A DNA stretch of 64,000 nt from JAIVJM01 sp963816985 (GTDB taxonomy: Bacteria; Acidobacteriota; Blastocatellia; Pyrinomonadales; Pyrinomonadaceae). The DNA is taken from assembly GCA_963816985.1 (NCBI GenBank), contig CAWFMF010000004.1, positions 2,976,001 through 3,040,000 of the forward strand, in the 5' to 3' direction. A program made the translations under genes and the position numbers. The notes beneath the pieces were generated by a model. It had not been told where the DNA came from and did not search any database. It saw only the letters and a program-made list of their open reading frames with translations. This document shows, piece by piece, positions 1 to 8,952 of the stretch; position 1 is the first letter of the stretch, and every line of letters begins with the position of its first letter.

Positions 1-353
1 CCGGCGGCTACACGCGCATCATCAAGTTGGGCCGTCGCGACGGCGACAACGCCGAGCTTGCCATCATCGAGTTAGTAGATAATCCGAATGAGGTTGCCGC
101 TTCGTCGTCGAAGGCGAAGTCCGCGATCTCCGGCAAGAAGAAGACGACGAAGCCGTCCGAGACGAAGGCCGCCGCGGGCGGTCGCAAGGGCGGCAAGAAG
201 GCCGACAGCACCTTCGAGAAGGAAGAGACGACGCGCGCCCGCGGCAAGGGCAGCGAGACGCTCGGCGAGACGAAGGACTCTGACAAGGCCGGGAGCGGCG
301 GCAGGCGCTCGAAGAAAACCGAATCCACCGCCGCCGAGAAGGACACGGATTAG
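1..353 (+). CDS. rplQ: 50S ribosomal protein L17, C-terminal part
   Basis: This is the 3' end of a gene entering from the left edge. The first residues (GGYTRIIKLGRRDGDNAELA, then IIELVD) match the conserved end of bacterial L17, which lines the exit-tunnel region of the large ribosomal subunit. The family normally stops at about that point. Here some 85 further residues follow, rich in Lys, Ser, Thr, Gly and Ala with repeated GGRKGGKK/KKTTK-like runs, making a basic, probably disordered tail. The stop is TAG at 351-353. The N-terminus is outside the window. The core match is clear; the function of the tail is unknown. Confidence 0.85.
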   Translation, partial: GGYTRIIKLGRRDGDNAELAIIELVDNPNEVAASSSKAKSAISGKKKTTKPSETKAAAGGRKGGKKADSTFEKEETTRARGKGSETLGETKDSDKAGSGGRRSKKTESTAAEKDTD

Positions 354-427
354 TTAAAGCAGGTTCGGACGTGAGGCGAGAGGGCGTCCGTTTCATCAAC
401 GCCCGCGCGACCCGTCCGCCCGACAAG

Positions 428-480
428 GAGCCCCTACGCACCGCTTCGCTCGGCCAAGCGGCCCGACGGGGCTCTTCCCT
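428..480 (+). terminator. Probable terminator after rplQ
   Basis: GAGCCCC (428-434) pairs with GGGGCTC (468-474), with a smaller GCTT/AAGC pairing in the loop, followed by TTCCCTT. It lies about 75 bases past the rplQ stop and closes the ribosomal-protein operon before accB. Confidence 0.55.
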
Positions 481-548
481 TATCGCAGTACCCGCACGCG
501 GTCGCGCCTTCGGAAGTTAAAAGAGCGCGCGCCCGCACGGAGTCTAAA

Positions 549-1284
549 ATGAGCACGAGCGACCAGGACCAACCGCAGGGACACGATCAGGATGAGACGC
601 GCGGCGGCGGCGGCGCGCAGCAGCATTCGCAAACCTCTGAGGGCGGCGCGGCTGGACGCCACGGCGGCGGGTAGAGATCGCGGCGGCAGGCGTCGCGGCG
701 GCAGCGGTGGCGGCGGCGGGGGTCGCGCCCCGCAACAGCAGCAACAGCGACGCGCCGACTCTTCGCTCAACATGGACGAGTTGCGCGAGTTGACCGAGCT
801 TTTCACGGCCCACGGCCTGACCGACTTCGAGTTCGAGAACGCCGAAATCCGCGTCCGCCTGAGCCGCAACCCCGCGCCGCAGCCGGGCGCGAGCGCGGCG
901 GCGTCGCCTGCCACGACCACAGCCGCCCCGGCCACGACGGCACAGGCCGCTCCGGCGGCGGGCACGGCGTCAGCAGCGGCGGGCGCTCCCGCGACTCAGG
1001 CCGCAACGACCGAAGCGTCGCAGGCGTCGGCTGAAGCGGCGGAAGACCTGCACATCATCACCTCGCCGATTGTCGGCACGTTCTACCGCGCCCCCTCGCC
1101 GCAGGCCGATGTTTTCGTCCGCGCCGGGAGCCACGTCGAGCCCGACACCGTGGTCTGCATCATCGAGGCGATGAAGTTGATGAACGAGATTCAGGCCGAG
1201 ACGACGGGGACGATTGCCAAAATCTACGTCGAGAACGGCCAGCCCGTCGAGTACGGCCAGCCGTTGTTCGGGGTCAAGAAGTAG
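549..1284 (+). CDS. accB: Biotin carboxyl carrier protein of acetyl-CoA carboxylase (N-terminal frame break)
   Basis: This subunit carries biotin between the carboxylase (AccC) and carboxyltransferase in malonyl-CoA synthesis. The C-terminal biotinyl domain is complete, with the biotinylation motif EAMKLMNE, and the N-terminal AccB segment MDELRELTELFTAHGLTDFE starts at 772. An Ala/Pro/Thr-rich linker joins them. The ATG at 549 has a GGAG ribosome site and encodes a Gly-rich hydrophilic leader that hits TAG at 672-674. Removing one G from the GGG at 669-671 joins this leader in frame to a Gly/Arg-rich stretch and then MDEL. The in-frame ATG at 592 gives an Ala/Arg-rich leader that looks like the wrong frame. 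The stop is at 1282-1284. I read this as one gene with a one-base insertion, probably a consensus error; if not, translation may start near 772. Confidence 0.85.
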
Positions 1285-1366
1285 TTCAAAGTTCAAGGTT
1301 CGAAGTTCAAAGTTAAGAACGAAACTCTTGCTTTGAACTTTGAGCTTTGAACTTTGAACCTTGAAC
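1284..1366. repeat. Heptad-repeat hairpin between accB and accC
   Basis: The left arm is five consecutive 7-mers, GTTCAAA GTTCAAG and three more, running 1284-1318 and starting on the last base of the accB stop codon. The right arm is five 7-mers of the TTTGAAC type (1332-1366), the reverse complement. The structure ends 6 bases before the accC ATG. Confidence 0.85.
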
Positions 1367-1372
1367 TTATTC

Positions 1373-2755
<1,383 letters not shown>

Positions 2756-2774
2756 CGCGCGCCGGGCGGGCGGT

Positions 2775-2803
2775 TTGACTGGGGGCCGGAACGCCTTTAT
2801 AAT
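2775..2803 (+). promoter_or_regulatory. Sigma-70-type promoter for rplU operon
   Basis: TTGACT (2775-2780) and a perfect TATAAT (2798-2803) are separated by exactly 17 bases. The transcript would start near 2810 and include a small hairpin (GGCAAG/CTTGCC, about 2818-2833) before the rplU ribosome site GGAGGAG. The hairpin may be a ribosomal-protein leader, which is inference. Confidence 0.75.
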
Positions 2804-2856
2804 AAGCGACTTTTTAGGGCAAGTTGGCCTTGCCTGTGTGGGAGGAGTAAAGATTT

Positions 2857-3165
2857 ATGGCATACGCGATCATCAGGTCGGGCGACAAGCAGTTCCGCGT
2901 CGAAGAGGGCGGGACCGTCAGGCTGCCCTCGATTAACAAAGATGCGGGCGAGACGGTCGAGCTCGACGCCTTGGTCGTCGCGGGCGACGACGGCGTGAAG
3001 GTGGGAGCCCCGCTCGTCGAGGGCGCGCGCGTCACCGGCACGGTCGTTGACCACGGGCGCGGCGACAAGATCATCGTCTTCAAGAAGAAGCGCCGCAAGC
3101 AGTACAAGCGCACGCAGGGCCACCGGCAGAATTACACGACGGTGAAGATTGACTCGATTGGGTAA
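2857..3165 (+). CDS. rplU: 50S ribosomal protein L21
   Basis: A 102-residue L21, a 23S rRNA-binding protein of the large subunit. It opens MAYAIIRSGDKQFRVEEGG, and the C-terminal signature KKKRRKQYKRTQGHRQ is intact. The ATG at 2857 follows a strong GGAGGAG ribosome site. It is first in the classic rplU-rpmA-obgE order and is preceded by a near-consensus promoter. Confidence 0.97.
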   Translation: MAYAIIRSGDKQFRVEEGGTVRLPSINKDAGETVELDALVVAGDDGVKVGAPLVEGARVTGTVVDHGRGDKIIVFKKKRRKQYKRTQGHRQNYTTVKIDSIG

Positions 3166-3166
3166 A

Positions 3167-3244
3167 GTCAGAAGTCAGAACGATGAACGATGAACTGAAA
3201 ACAGTTCGTCTTTCAGTTCATCGTTCATCGTTCTGAGTTCATAC
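3167..3244. repeat. Heptad-repeat hairpin between rplU and rpmA
   Basis: The left arm has 7-mers GTCAGAA x2, CGATGAA x2 and CTGAAAA (3167-3201). The right arm has CTTTCAG, TTCATCG x2, TTCTGAG and TTCATAC (3210-3244), with a loop of about 8 bases. It ends 12 bases before the rpmA ATG. Confidence 0.85.
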
Positions 3245-3256
3245 TTCGAGGTACTT

Positions 3257-3568
3257 ATGGCACACAAAAAAGGGGTCGGCTCTTCGCGCAACGGGCGCGA
3301 TTCAAATTCGCAGCGGCTGGGGCTCAAGAAGTTCGGCGGCGAGGCGGTGCTCGGCGGCAACATTCTCGCGCGGCAGCGCGGGACGAAGTGGAAGCCGGGC
3401 AAGAACGTCGGGCGCGGCAAGGACGATACGCTCTTCGCGCTCATCACGGGCTTCGTGAAGTTCGAGGACAAGGGGCGGCGCGGCAAGTTCATCAGCGTCT
3501 ACCCGTCCGAGGTCGCCGCGCCGCAGGAGGCGTCCGAGCAGGAGGCCCCTCCGGCGGTCGCCGCGTAG
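3257..3568 (+). CDS. rpmA: 50S ribosomal protein L27
   Basis: L27 contacts the tRNA acceptor ends at the peptidyl-transferase centre. The protein starts directly with MAHKKGVGSSRNGRDSNSQR, so there is no cleavable N-terminal extension of the Firmicutes kind. The core ends near SVYP, and about 20 extra residues follow (EVAAPQEASEQEAPPAVAA), an acidic, Ala/Pro-rich tail not usual in L27. The total is 103 residues, against roughly 85 in most bacteria. It is downstream of rplU in the conserved pair. Confidence 0.97.
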   Translation: MAHKKGVGSSRNGRDSNSQRLGLKKFGGEAVLGGNILARQRGTKWKPGKNVGRGKDDTLFALITGFVKFEDKGRRGKFISVYPSEVAAPQEASEQEAPPAVAA

Positions 3569-3649
3569 CCAGAGGACGACGACCAGAGTTGCTTCTGATG
3601 CGACGCCCGCGCCGAGTCTCCCCAACTCCGGCGACGGGCGTCATTCGCA

Positions 3650-3773
3650 TTTTGGATTTTAGGTTTTGGATTTTGGATTGAGTCGGCGACGAAAGCTGAA
3701 CAGTTCGGAATCCGGCTTCGAGTTTAAGAAGCACGCCAATCTAAAATCCAAAATCTAAAATCCAAAATCGAAT
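3650..3773. repeat. Heptad-repeat hairpin before obgE
   Basis: The left arm is TTTGGAT TTTAGGT TTTGGAT TTTGGAT (3650-3677). The right arm is ATCTAAA ATCCAAA ATCTAAA ATCCAAA ATCGAAT (3739-3773). The loop is about 61 bases. The last base of the right arm is the first base of the obgE TTG start codon. Confidence 0.85.
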
Positions 3774-4825
3774 TGTTTATTGATCGCACGAGGATTCGGG
3801 TACGCGGTGGGCACGGCGGGAACGGCGTGATGGCCTTCCGGCGCGAGAAGTTCGTGCCGCGCGGCGGGCCTTCGGGCGGCGACGGCGGGCGCGGCGGCGA
3901 CGTGTGGCTCGAAGCTGACTCGTCTTTGAACACGCTCCTGCACCTGCGCTACAACCCGGAGCACACCGCCGACCGTGGCCGCCACGGCGAGGGCTCGAAC
4001 CGTTCGGGGCGCGAGGGCTCGGACGTGGTGGTGCGCGTGCCCCTCGGCACGCAGGTCTTCGACGCCGAGACCAAAGAGTTCTACTGCGACCTCTCCGAGG
4101 ACGGGCAGCGTTGGATGGCGGCGAAGGGCGGGCGCGGCGGCTTCGGCAACTCGCACTTCGCCTCCTCGACCAACCGCGCGCCGCGCTACCATCAGGAGGG
4201 CAGCCCCGGCGAAGAGCGCGAGCTGCAACTCGAACTGAAACTGCTGGCCGACGTGGGCCTCATCGGCTTCCCGAACGCGGGCAAGTCAACGCTCATCTCG
4301 ACCGTCTCCGCCGCGAAGCCGAAGGTCGCCGACTACCCGTTCACGACCTTAGAGCCGCACCTCGGCGTGGTTGACCTCGGCGACTTCCGCACCTTCGTCG
4401 TCGCCGACATCCCCGGCCTCATCGAAGGCGCGCACGAGGGCGCGGGACTCGGCGACCGCTTCCTCAGGCACGTAGAGCGGACGCGGCTCCTGCTCCATCT
4501 CGTGGACGTGTCGTCGCTTTCGGGCCGCGACGCCGTGGGCGATTACGAGGTCATTAACCGCGAGCTGGCGGCTTATAGCGCGGAACTCGCGGAACGCCCG
4601 CAGTTCGTCGTGGCGACGAAACTGGACGCGCTCGACGAGCCGGAGCGGCTTGAGAGTCTGCGGCGTCGGGCGCAGGAAGACGGGCGGGAGTTTTTTGAAA
4701 TCTCGGCGGTGACGAACCGGGGCGTGCGCGAGCTGGCGCAGGCCGTCGGGCGCAAGCTCGATGAGATAAACGCTGCTTCGGGCACGAAGCGGCGCGAGTC
4801 TCTGACGGTCGAACTGGGAGGCTGA
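3773..4825 (+). CDS. obgE: GTPase Obg/CgtA
   Basis: Obg is an essential GTPase of late 50S assembly and stress control. Residues 1 to about 158 form the glycine-rich Obg domain (MFIDRTRIRVRGGHGGNGV onward). The G domain follows with P-loop GFPNAGKST, switch region DIPGLIEGAHEGAGLG and a TKLD motif. At 350 residues it lacks the optional C-terminal OCT domain. No ATG is available. The TTG at 3773 is the only sensible start and sits at the junction with the heptad-repeat arm, leaving no recognisable ribosome site. It follows rpmA, as in most bacteria. Confidence 0.95.
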   Translation: MFIDRTRIRVRGGHGGNGVMAFRREKFVPRGGPSGGDGGRGGDVWLEADSSLNTLLHLRYNPEHTADRGRHGEGSNRSGREGSDVVVRVPLGTQVFDAETKEFYCDLSEDGQRWMAAKGGRGGFGNSHFASSTNRAPRYHQEGSPGEERELQLELKLLADVGLIGFPNAGKSTLISTVSAAKPKVADYPFTTLEPHLGVVDLGDFRTFVVADIPGLIEGAHEGAGLGDRFLRHVERTRLLLHLVDVSSLSGRDAVGDYEVINRELAAYSAELAERPQFVVATKLDALDEPERLESLRRRAQEDGREFFEISAVTNRGVRELAQAVGRKLDEINAASGTKRRESLTVELGG

Positions 4826-4887
4826 AGCCGTCGCAAAAGTCGGCGGCGGTCGGCGGCGGTCGGGGGTTGCGGACTGCTCTCTAAGTG

Positions 4888-5610
4888 ATGCAAAGGCGAA
4901 AGCGCATCGCTCTCTACGGCGGCAGCTTCGACCCGGTGCATGTCGGGCACGAGGCGGTCGCGTGCGAGCTGTCAAGGCTCTTCGCGCTCGACGAAGTTCT
5001 TTTCATCCCGGCGCACGTCGCGCCGCACAAGCGCGGGCGGCGGGTCTCTTCGCCGCTCCACCGCTACTCGATGCTCGCGCTCGCGACGCAAGGCGAGCTG
5101 CGCTTCCGCGTCTCGACCGTCGAGCTCGACGCGCCCGAACGCCCGTTCACGGTGGAGACCTTGACGAGCCTGCTCGACTCTTACGGCGAAGGCGTGCGGC
5201 TCTTCTTCGTGATGGGCGCGGACTCCTGGGCGGAGATTACGACGTGGCGCGAGTGGGAGCGCGTGCTGACTCTGACGGATCAACTCGTCGTCACGCGCCC
5301 CGGCTACGAGATTGAGACGGGGCACGTCACCGAAGAGATACGCGCGCGCATCAAGGACGTGCGCGGCGCGTCGCCCGAAGAAGTGGCGCAGGTGCTCGAA
5401 GCCGCCGAGGGCGCGCGCATCTACCTGACGGACGCGGCGCGCGTCGAGGCCGCTTCGACCGACATCCGGCGCGCGGCGGCGGAAGGGAAGTGGGCGGAGC
5501 TGGCCGCTTTGGTCGCGCCGCCCGTGGCCGAATACATCAACAAGTACGGACTCTATCGAGAGGGGAGCGGGGCTGAATTCTTTGATGCCGGAACCAATCA
5601 AAAACACTGA
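4888..5610 (+). CDS. nadD: Nicotinate-nucleotide adenylyltransferase
   Basis: This enzyme makes deamido-NAD from nicotinate mononucleotide and ATP in NAD synthesis. The nucleotidyltransferase signature GGSFDPVHVGH is at the N-terminus, and the C-terminal ASTDIRRA corresponds to the ISST-x-IR motif. An ATG at 4888 directly follows an in-frame GTG at 4885; either could be used. About 240 residues, slightly longer than usual. The 3' end overlaps rsfS by 26 bases, consistent with translational coupling in the obgE-nadD-rsfS operon. Confidence 0.94.
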   Translation: MQRRKRIALYGGSFDPVHVGHEAVACELSRLFALDEVLFIPAHVAPHKRGRRVSSPLHRYSMLALATQGELRFRVSTVELDAPERPFTVETLTSLLDSYGEGVRLFFVMGADSWAEITTWREWERVLTLTDQLVVTRPGYEIETGHVTEEIRARIKDVRGASPEEVAQVLEAAEGARIYLTDAARVEAASTDIRRAAAEGKWAELAALVAPPVAEYINKYGLYREGSGAEFFDAGTNQKH

Positions 5611-6073
5611 AGAGCGCGACGACGACGCGACGGACGCGGGCGAGACGCAGGCGAGTACGGAAGTCTTCGCCCCGGCGGAACTCGACGAACGGATGCTGGC
5701 GGCGTTGCACTCGGCGAGCGAGAAGAAGGCCGTCCGCCTCGTGGCGCTCGACCTGCGCCCGGTGGCGAGCTTCACGGACTACTTCCTCATCGCGGGCGGG
5801 ACGAACGCGCGGCAGGTGCAGGCCATCGCCGACGGCGTGGTGGACGACTTGAAGAATCAGGGGGTGAGGCCCGCGCGCGTCGAGGGCTACAACACGGGCG
5901 AGTGGGTCTTGCTCGACTACGGCGACTTCATCTTCCACGTCTTCGAGGAGAAGGCACGACGCTTCTACGACCTTGAGCGTCTGTGGCGCGAGGCGGCGCG
6001 CGTGCCGCTCCCGCAAGGACTCGCGGGCGAGGAGGCGGGCGCGGAAGAAGGCTCTTTGAGAACCGAGCGGTGA
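5585..6073 (+). CDS. rsfS: Ribosomal silencing factor RsfS (Iojap family)
   Basis: RsfS binds L14 and blocks subunit joining under starvation. The family core is clear: VRLVALDLRPVASFTDYFLI, then GTNARQVQAIADGV and VEGYNTGEWVLLDYGDFIFH. About 35 N-terminal residues (acidic, Thr/Ala-rich) and a Gly/Glu-rich C-terminus extend beyond the core. The ATG at 5585 lies inside nadD. The TGA at 6071-6073 overlaps the GTG start of the next gene, so the three genes are tightly coupled. Confidence 0.94.
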   Translation: MPEPIKNTEERDDDATDAGETQASTEVFAPAELDERMLAALHSASEKKAVRLVALDLRPVASFTDYFLIAGGTNARQVQAIADGVVDDLKNQGVRPARVEGYNTGEWVLLDYGDFIFHVFEEKARRFYDLERLWREAARVPLPQGLAGEEAGAEEGSLRTER

Positions 6074-7044
6074 TCGAAATCGTCGCCCATTCCGAGGCGA
6101 TGCGAGAGGCCCTGCGGCTGGCGGGGCGCGTGGCCGCGACCGACGCCAACCTGCTCGTCACGGGCGAGTCGGGCGCGGGCAAAGACGCCCTTGCGCTCTT
6201 CGTCCACGCGATGTCGGGGCGGGCTCTGGGGCCTTACGTCAAGATTGACTGCGCGGCGCTGCCGGGCGAGCTTTTGGAGGCCGAGCTGTTCGGCTTCGAG
6301 CGCGGCGCGTTCACCGGCGCGACGCAGGCGAAGCCCGGACGGCTCGAAGCGGCGCACAGGGGGACGCTCGTCTTGGACGAGATAGCGCACCTCTCGACCG
6401 AGGCGCAGGCCAAGCTCCTGCGCGTCATCGAGCGGCGCGAGTTCGAGCGGTTGGGGGGTCGCCGCACCGTGCGCGTCAACGCGCGCCTCGTGGCGCTCAC
6501 CAACGTTGATTTGGACGACGCGGTGAGGCGACGGGCCTTCCGCGAAGACCTCTTCTACCGCTTGAACGTCGTCCGCATCCACGTGCCGCCTCTGCGCGAG
6601 CGGCGCGAGGACGTCGAGGCGCTGGCGCACTGGTTTCTCGAAGCCTACGCCTCGAAGCACGGTCGTCCGGCCTCGCGCTTCGCTTCGGACGCGCGCTCTT
6701 TGCTCTCGCACTACGACTTCCCCGGCAACGTGCGCGAGCTGTCGAACGTCGTCGAGCGCGCCGTCATCGTCTGCGACGCGGAGAGCGTCGGCGCGGCGGA
6801 CTTCCCCGAAGCGGTGCGGGCGGCGGCCAAGGCACAGGCGCGGCGCGACGAGCGACCGACGCTGGCCCGGCTCGAAGCCGAGTACATCCGCGAAGTCCTC
6901 GCCGCCACCGGCGGCAACAAGTCTGAGGCCGCCCGCGTCCTCGGCATCAGCCGCAAGAATTTGTACGAGAAGCTCGCGCGGTACGAAGAAGATGCCAGAG
7001 GTCAGATGCTGGATGCTGTTGAAAAGCGGGAATCTGACATCTGA
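6070..7044 (+). CDS. Sigma-54-dependent transcriptional activator without receiver domain
   Basis: The protein of 324 residues consists of an AAA+ sigma-54 interaction domain followed by a Fis-type helix-turn-helix. Visible features are Walker A GESGAGKD, the sigma-54 contact loop GAFTGA, Walker B LVLDEI, arginine-finger region FREDLFYRLNVV, and the C-terminal HTH GGNKSEAARVLGISRKNLYE. No receiver, GAF or PAS domain precedes the ATPase, as in PspF. GTG at 6070 overlaps the rsfS stop by two bases; the upstream in-frame extension back to 5983 looks like rsfS read in another frame. The last residues are encoded by a heptad-repeat arm. Its place inside a ribosome-assembly operon is unusual; targets are unknown. 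Confidence 0.88.
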   Translation: MIEIVAHSEAMREALRLAGRVAATDANLLVTGESGAGKDALALFVHAMSGRALGPYVKIDCAALPGELLEAELFGFERGAFTGATQAKPGRLEAAHRGTLVLDEIAHLSTEAQAKLLRVIERREFERLGGRRTVRVNARLVALTNVDLDDAVRRRAFREDLFYRLNVVRIHVPPLRERREDVEALAHWFLEAYASKHGRPASRFASDARSLLSHYDFPGNVRELSNVVERAVIVCDAESVGAADFPEAVRAAAKAQARRDERPTLARLEAEYIREVLAATGGNKSEAARVLGISRKNLYEKLARYEEDARGQMLDAVEKRESDI

Positions 7045-7066
7045 CATCTGGCATCTAACCTCTGGT
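6991..7066. repeat. Heptad-repeat hairpin at activator end and before rlmH
   Basis: The left arm GATGCCA GAGGTCA GATGCTG GATGCTG (6991-7018) is within the last codons of the activator gene. The right arm ATCTGAC x2, ATCTGGC, ATCTAAC, CTCTGGT (7032-7066) ends 3 bases before the rlmH ATG. Confidence 0.8.
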
Positions 7067-7069
7067 CTT

Positions 7070-7534
7070 ATGCGCCTGCGCCTCATCTGGATCGGCAAAA
7101 CACGGAACGAGCATTTGCGGGCGCTCGTCGGGGAGTATTTGAAAAGACTGGGGCGTTTCGCGAAATACGAGGTCGTGGAGCTGCGCGAGTCGGCGAGCGC
7201 CGACGAGCGAAGTTGTTTGGAAGAAGAAGGCAAACGCATCGTGGGTGCTTTGGCATCTGATGCCTTGACGGTTCTGCTCGACGTGGCCGGAAACAAGCAG
7301 TGGAGTTCGACGGAGCTGGCGGCGCAGGTCGAGGAGTGGCAGGCGCGTTCTTTGAAGGAGGCGGCGTTCGTGGTGGGCGGCCACCTCGGCGTCTCCGAGG
7401 AAGTGAGGGCGAAGGCGGACGTGCGTTGGTCTTTGTCGCGCCTCACCCTGACGCACGAGATGGCGCGCGTCGTGCTCGTCGAGCAGCTCTACCGCGCGCA
7501 CACCATCATGCGCGGGCTGCCTTACCAGAAGTGA
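7070..7534 (+). CDS. rlmH: 23S rRNA pseudouridine-1915 N3-methyltransferase RlmH
   Basis: This SPOUT-class methyltransferase acts on helix 69 of 23S rRNA. The protein is 154 residues, normal for the family. Family features are the N-terminal MRLRLIWIGKTRNEHL, the knot-region segment AAFVVGGHLGVSEEVRAKAD, and the C-terminal LVEQLYRAHTIMRGLPYQK ending in Y-x-K. The ATG at 7070 is favoured over an in-frame start at 6992, because the intervening codons are the repeat arm. It lies downstream of the rsfS cluster, which fits a shared role in ribosome maturation. Confidence 0.95.
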   Translation: MRLRLIWIGKTRNEHLRALVGEYLKRLGRFAKYEVVELRESASADERSCLEEEGKRIVGALASDALTVLLDVAGNKQWSSTELAAQVEEWQARSLKEAAFVVGGHLGVSEEVRAKADVRWSLSRLTLTHEMARVVLVEQLYRAHTIMRGLPYQK

Positions 7535-7642
7535 GGACGGATGAGGCCGCTCATTTTATACGGCCTCTTTTTGAACTTCCCCGCGCGGGAAGCGTATTGA
7601 CAAGGTTTCATACAAGTGGGTTCGGAGGTGTTGATTAAAGTT

Positions 7643-8011
7643 ATGGATAAAAGGAAAGTCAAATCGTACCGCGACCGCCTGCTCGGTCGTCGCGAATCGC
7701 TCTTCAGCCAGGTGACGGAGGCCGAGATGTCGAGCCGCGAGCGCGACGCCGAGGCGACGCAAGACCCTGCCGACATGGCCGCCAACGCCTACACCAAAGA
7801 GCTTCTGATTTCCATGTCGGCCAACGACCGGAAGCTTCTCGACCTCATTGACGAGGCGCTCATCCGCGTCGAGAGCGGCGAGTACGGCGAGTGCATCAAC
7901 TGCGCCGAGCCCGTCCTCGAAAAACGCCTCGACGCCGTGCCGTGGGCGCGCTACTGCCTCAAGTGTCAGGACCTTCAGGAGCGCGGCCTCCTGAACGTGG
8001 ACGAGGATTAG
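7643..8011 (+). CDS. DksA/TraR-family zinc-finger protein
   Basis: Proteins of this family reach into the RNA polymerase secondary channel and modulate initiation. Here a coiled-coil N-terminal half (KVKSYRDRLLGRRESLFSQV) precedes a four-cysteine zinc finger with CINC and CLKC separated by 17 residues (AEPVLEKRLDAVPWARY). The ATG at 7643 gives 122 residues. A GGAGG lies at 7624-7628, 14 bases away, and a TTG at 7631 is an alternative start. Whether it replaces true DksA cannot be said. Confidence 0.85.
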   Translation: MDKRKVKSYRDRLLGRRESLFSQVTEAEMSSRERDAEATQDPADMAANAYTKELLISMSANDRKLLDLIDEALIRVESGEYGECINCAEPVLEKRLDAVPWARYCLKCQDLQERGLLNVDED

Positions 8012-8036
8012 TCATCACAGCGCAGGTCTTATCTCG

Positions 8037-8080
8037 AAGCCCCGCGGCTCGGCACGTTCCGAATCGCGGGGCTTTCGTTT
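8037..8080 (+). terminator. Intrinsic terminator after the DksA-like gene
   Basis: AAGCCCCGCG (8037-8046) pairs perfectly with CGCGGGGCTT (8065-8074), followed by TCGTTT. Confidence 0.7.
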
Positions 8081-8093
8081 ATCCTCTCCCGGC

Positions 8094-8846
8094 ATGAAGC
8101 TCGCGCAAACATTCGACGCGCTCTGCGACGCGACGCTGGCGCTCCTCTACCCCTGCGCGTGCGCGGCGTGCGGGGCTTCGAGCGTCGAGGCGCGCGGCGA
8201 TGCGCCCGCGTGCGGGGCGTGCTGGAAGGCGACGCGCGTCTTCGACGGCGCGGACGTGCTCTGCTGGAAGTGCGGGGCGCTCGCACCGGGCGGGATGACG
8301 GCGGGGGCGTTCGAGGCGGAGTCCGTTCGTTGCCGGAGGTGCGAGGCGGAGTCCTTCACGGCGGCGAGGGCCTGCGGCCTCTACGAGGGCGCGTTGCGCG
8401 CGGCTGTCCTCAACTTGAAGCGGGAGCCGCACGTCGCGTCGAGGCTCGCCGGGCTGCTCAACGAAACTTATCTCCGCGCGCCTTTCGGGACGGCGACGCG
8501 GGTCGTGCCCGTCCCGCTCCACCCGGAGCGTGAGAGGGAGCGCGGCTTCAATCAGGCGGCGGTGCTCGGACGCTTGCTGGCCGAGAGCGCGGGGCTCAAG
8601 ACGGACGAGTGGAGCCTCGCCCGCGTCACGCACACAGGGATGCACCGCGCCGGGATGGACGCGCTTGCGCGGCGCGAGAGCGTCCGAGAAGCCTTCCGCG
8701 TCACGCGCCCGCGCCTCGTCGAGGGCGCAAGCGTCCTCCTCATAGACGACGTGTTCACCACGGGCGCGACCGTCTCGGCCTGCGCCGACGCACTCCGCGC
8801 GGCGGGCGCGCGCGAAGTCTTCGTCCTCACCGTCGCGCGTGTTTGA
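8094..8846 (+). CDS. ComF-family phosphoribosyltransferase-like protein
   Basis: ComF proteins act in natural transformation, linking DNA uptake and processing. The N-terminal part has two paired-cysteine zinc sites (CACAACG/CGACW and CWKCG/CRRCE). The C-terminal part is the phosphoribosyltransferase fold, with HPERERERGFNQA and the PRPP-loop motif VLLIDDVFTTGATVSAC. The protein is 250 residues from an ATG at 8094. It stands alone after a terminator, and no other competence genes are in the window. Confidence 0.9.
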   Translation: MKLAQTFDALCDATLALLYPCACAACGASSVEARGDAPACGACWKATRVFDGADVLCWKCGALAPGGMTAGAFEAESVRCRRCEAESFTAARACGLYEGALRAAVLNLKREPHVASRLAGLLNETYLRAPFGTATRVVPVPLHPERERERGFNQAAVLGRLLAESAGLKTDEWSLARVTHTGMHRAGMDALARRESVREAFRVTRPRLVEGASVLLIDDVFTTGATVSACADALRAAGAREVFVLTVARV

Positions 8847-8911
8847 GTCGTCGGAGACGAACGTCGGGAAGTCGGCTTCCGCGAGCTTCGGCTCTTCAAT
8901 TTTTTAGCGAG

Positions 8912-8939
8912 CCTTCTGGCCTCCGGCCTCCGGCCTCTG
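8912..8939. repeat. Single-armed heptad tandem repeat
   Basis: Four 7-mers in phase, CCTTCTG GCCTCCG GCCTCCG GCCTCTG, sit 13 bases before the iminopeptidase ATG. No complementary arm was found nearby, unlike the other heptad sites. Confidence 0.65.
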
Positions 8940-8952
8940 TATCATTGACCGC

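Noticed and set aside
1284..1366. Heptad arrays considered as CRISPR
   Set aside because: Units are 7 bases with no spacers and the second arm is complementary; no cas genes are present in the window.
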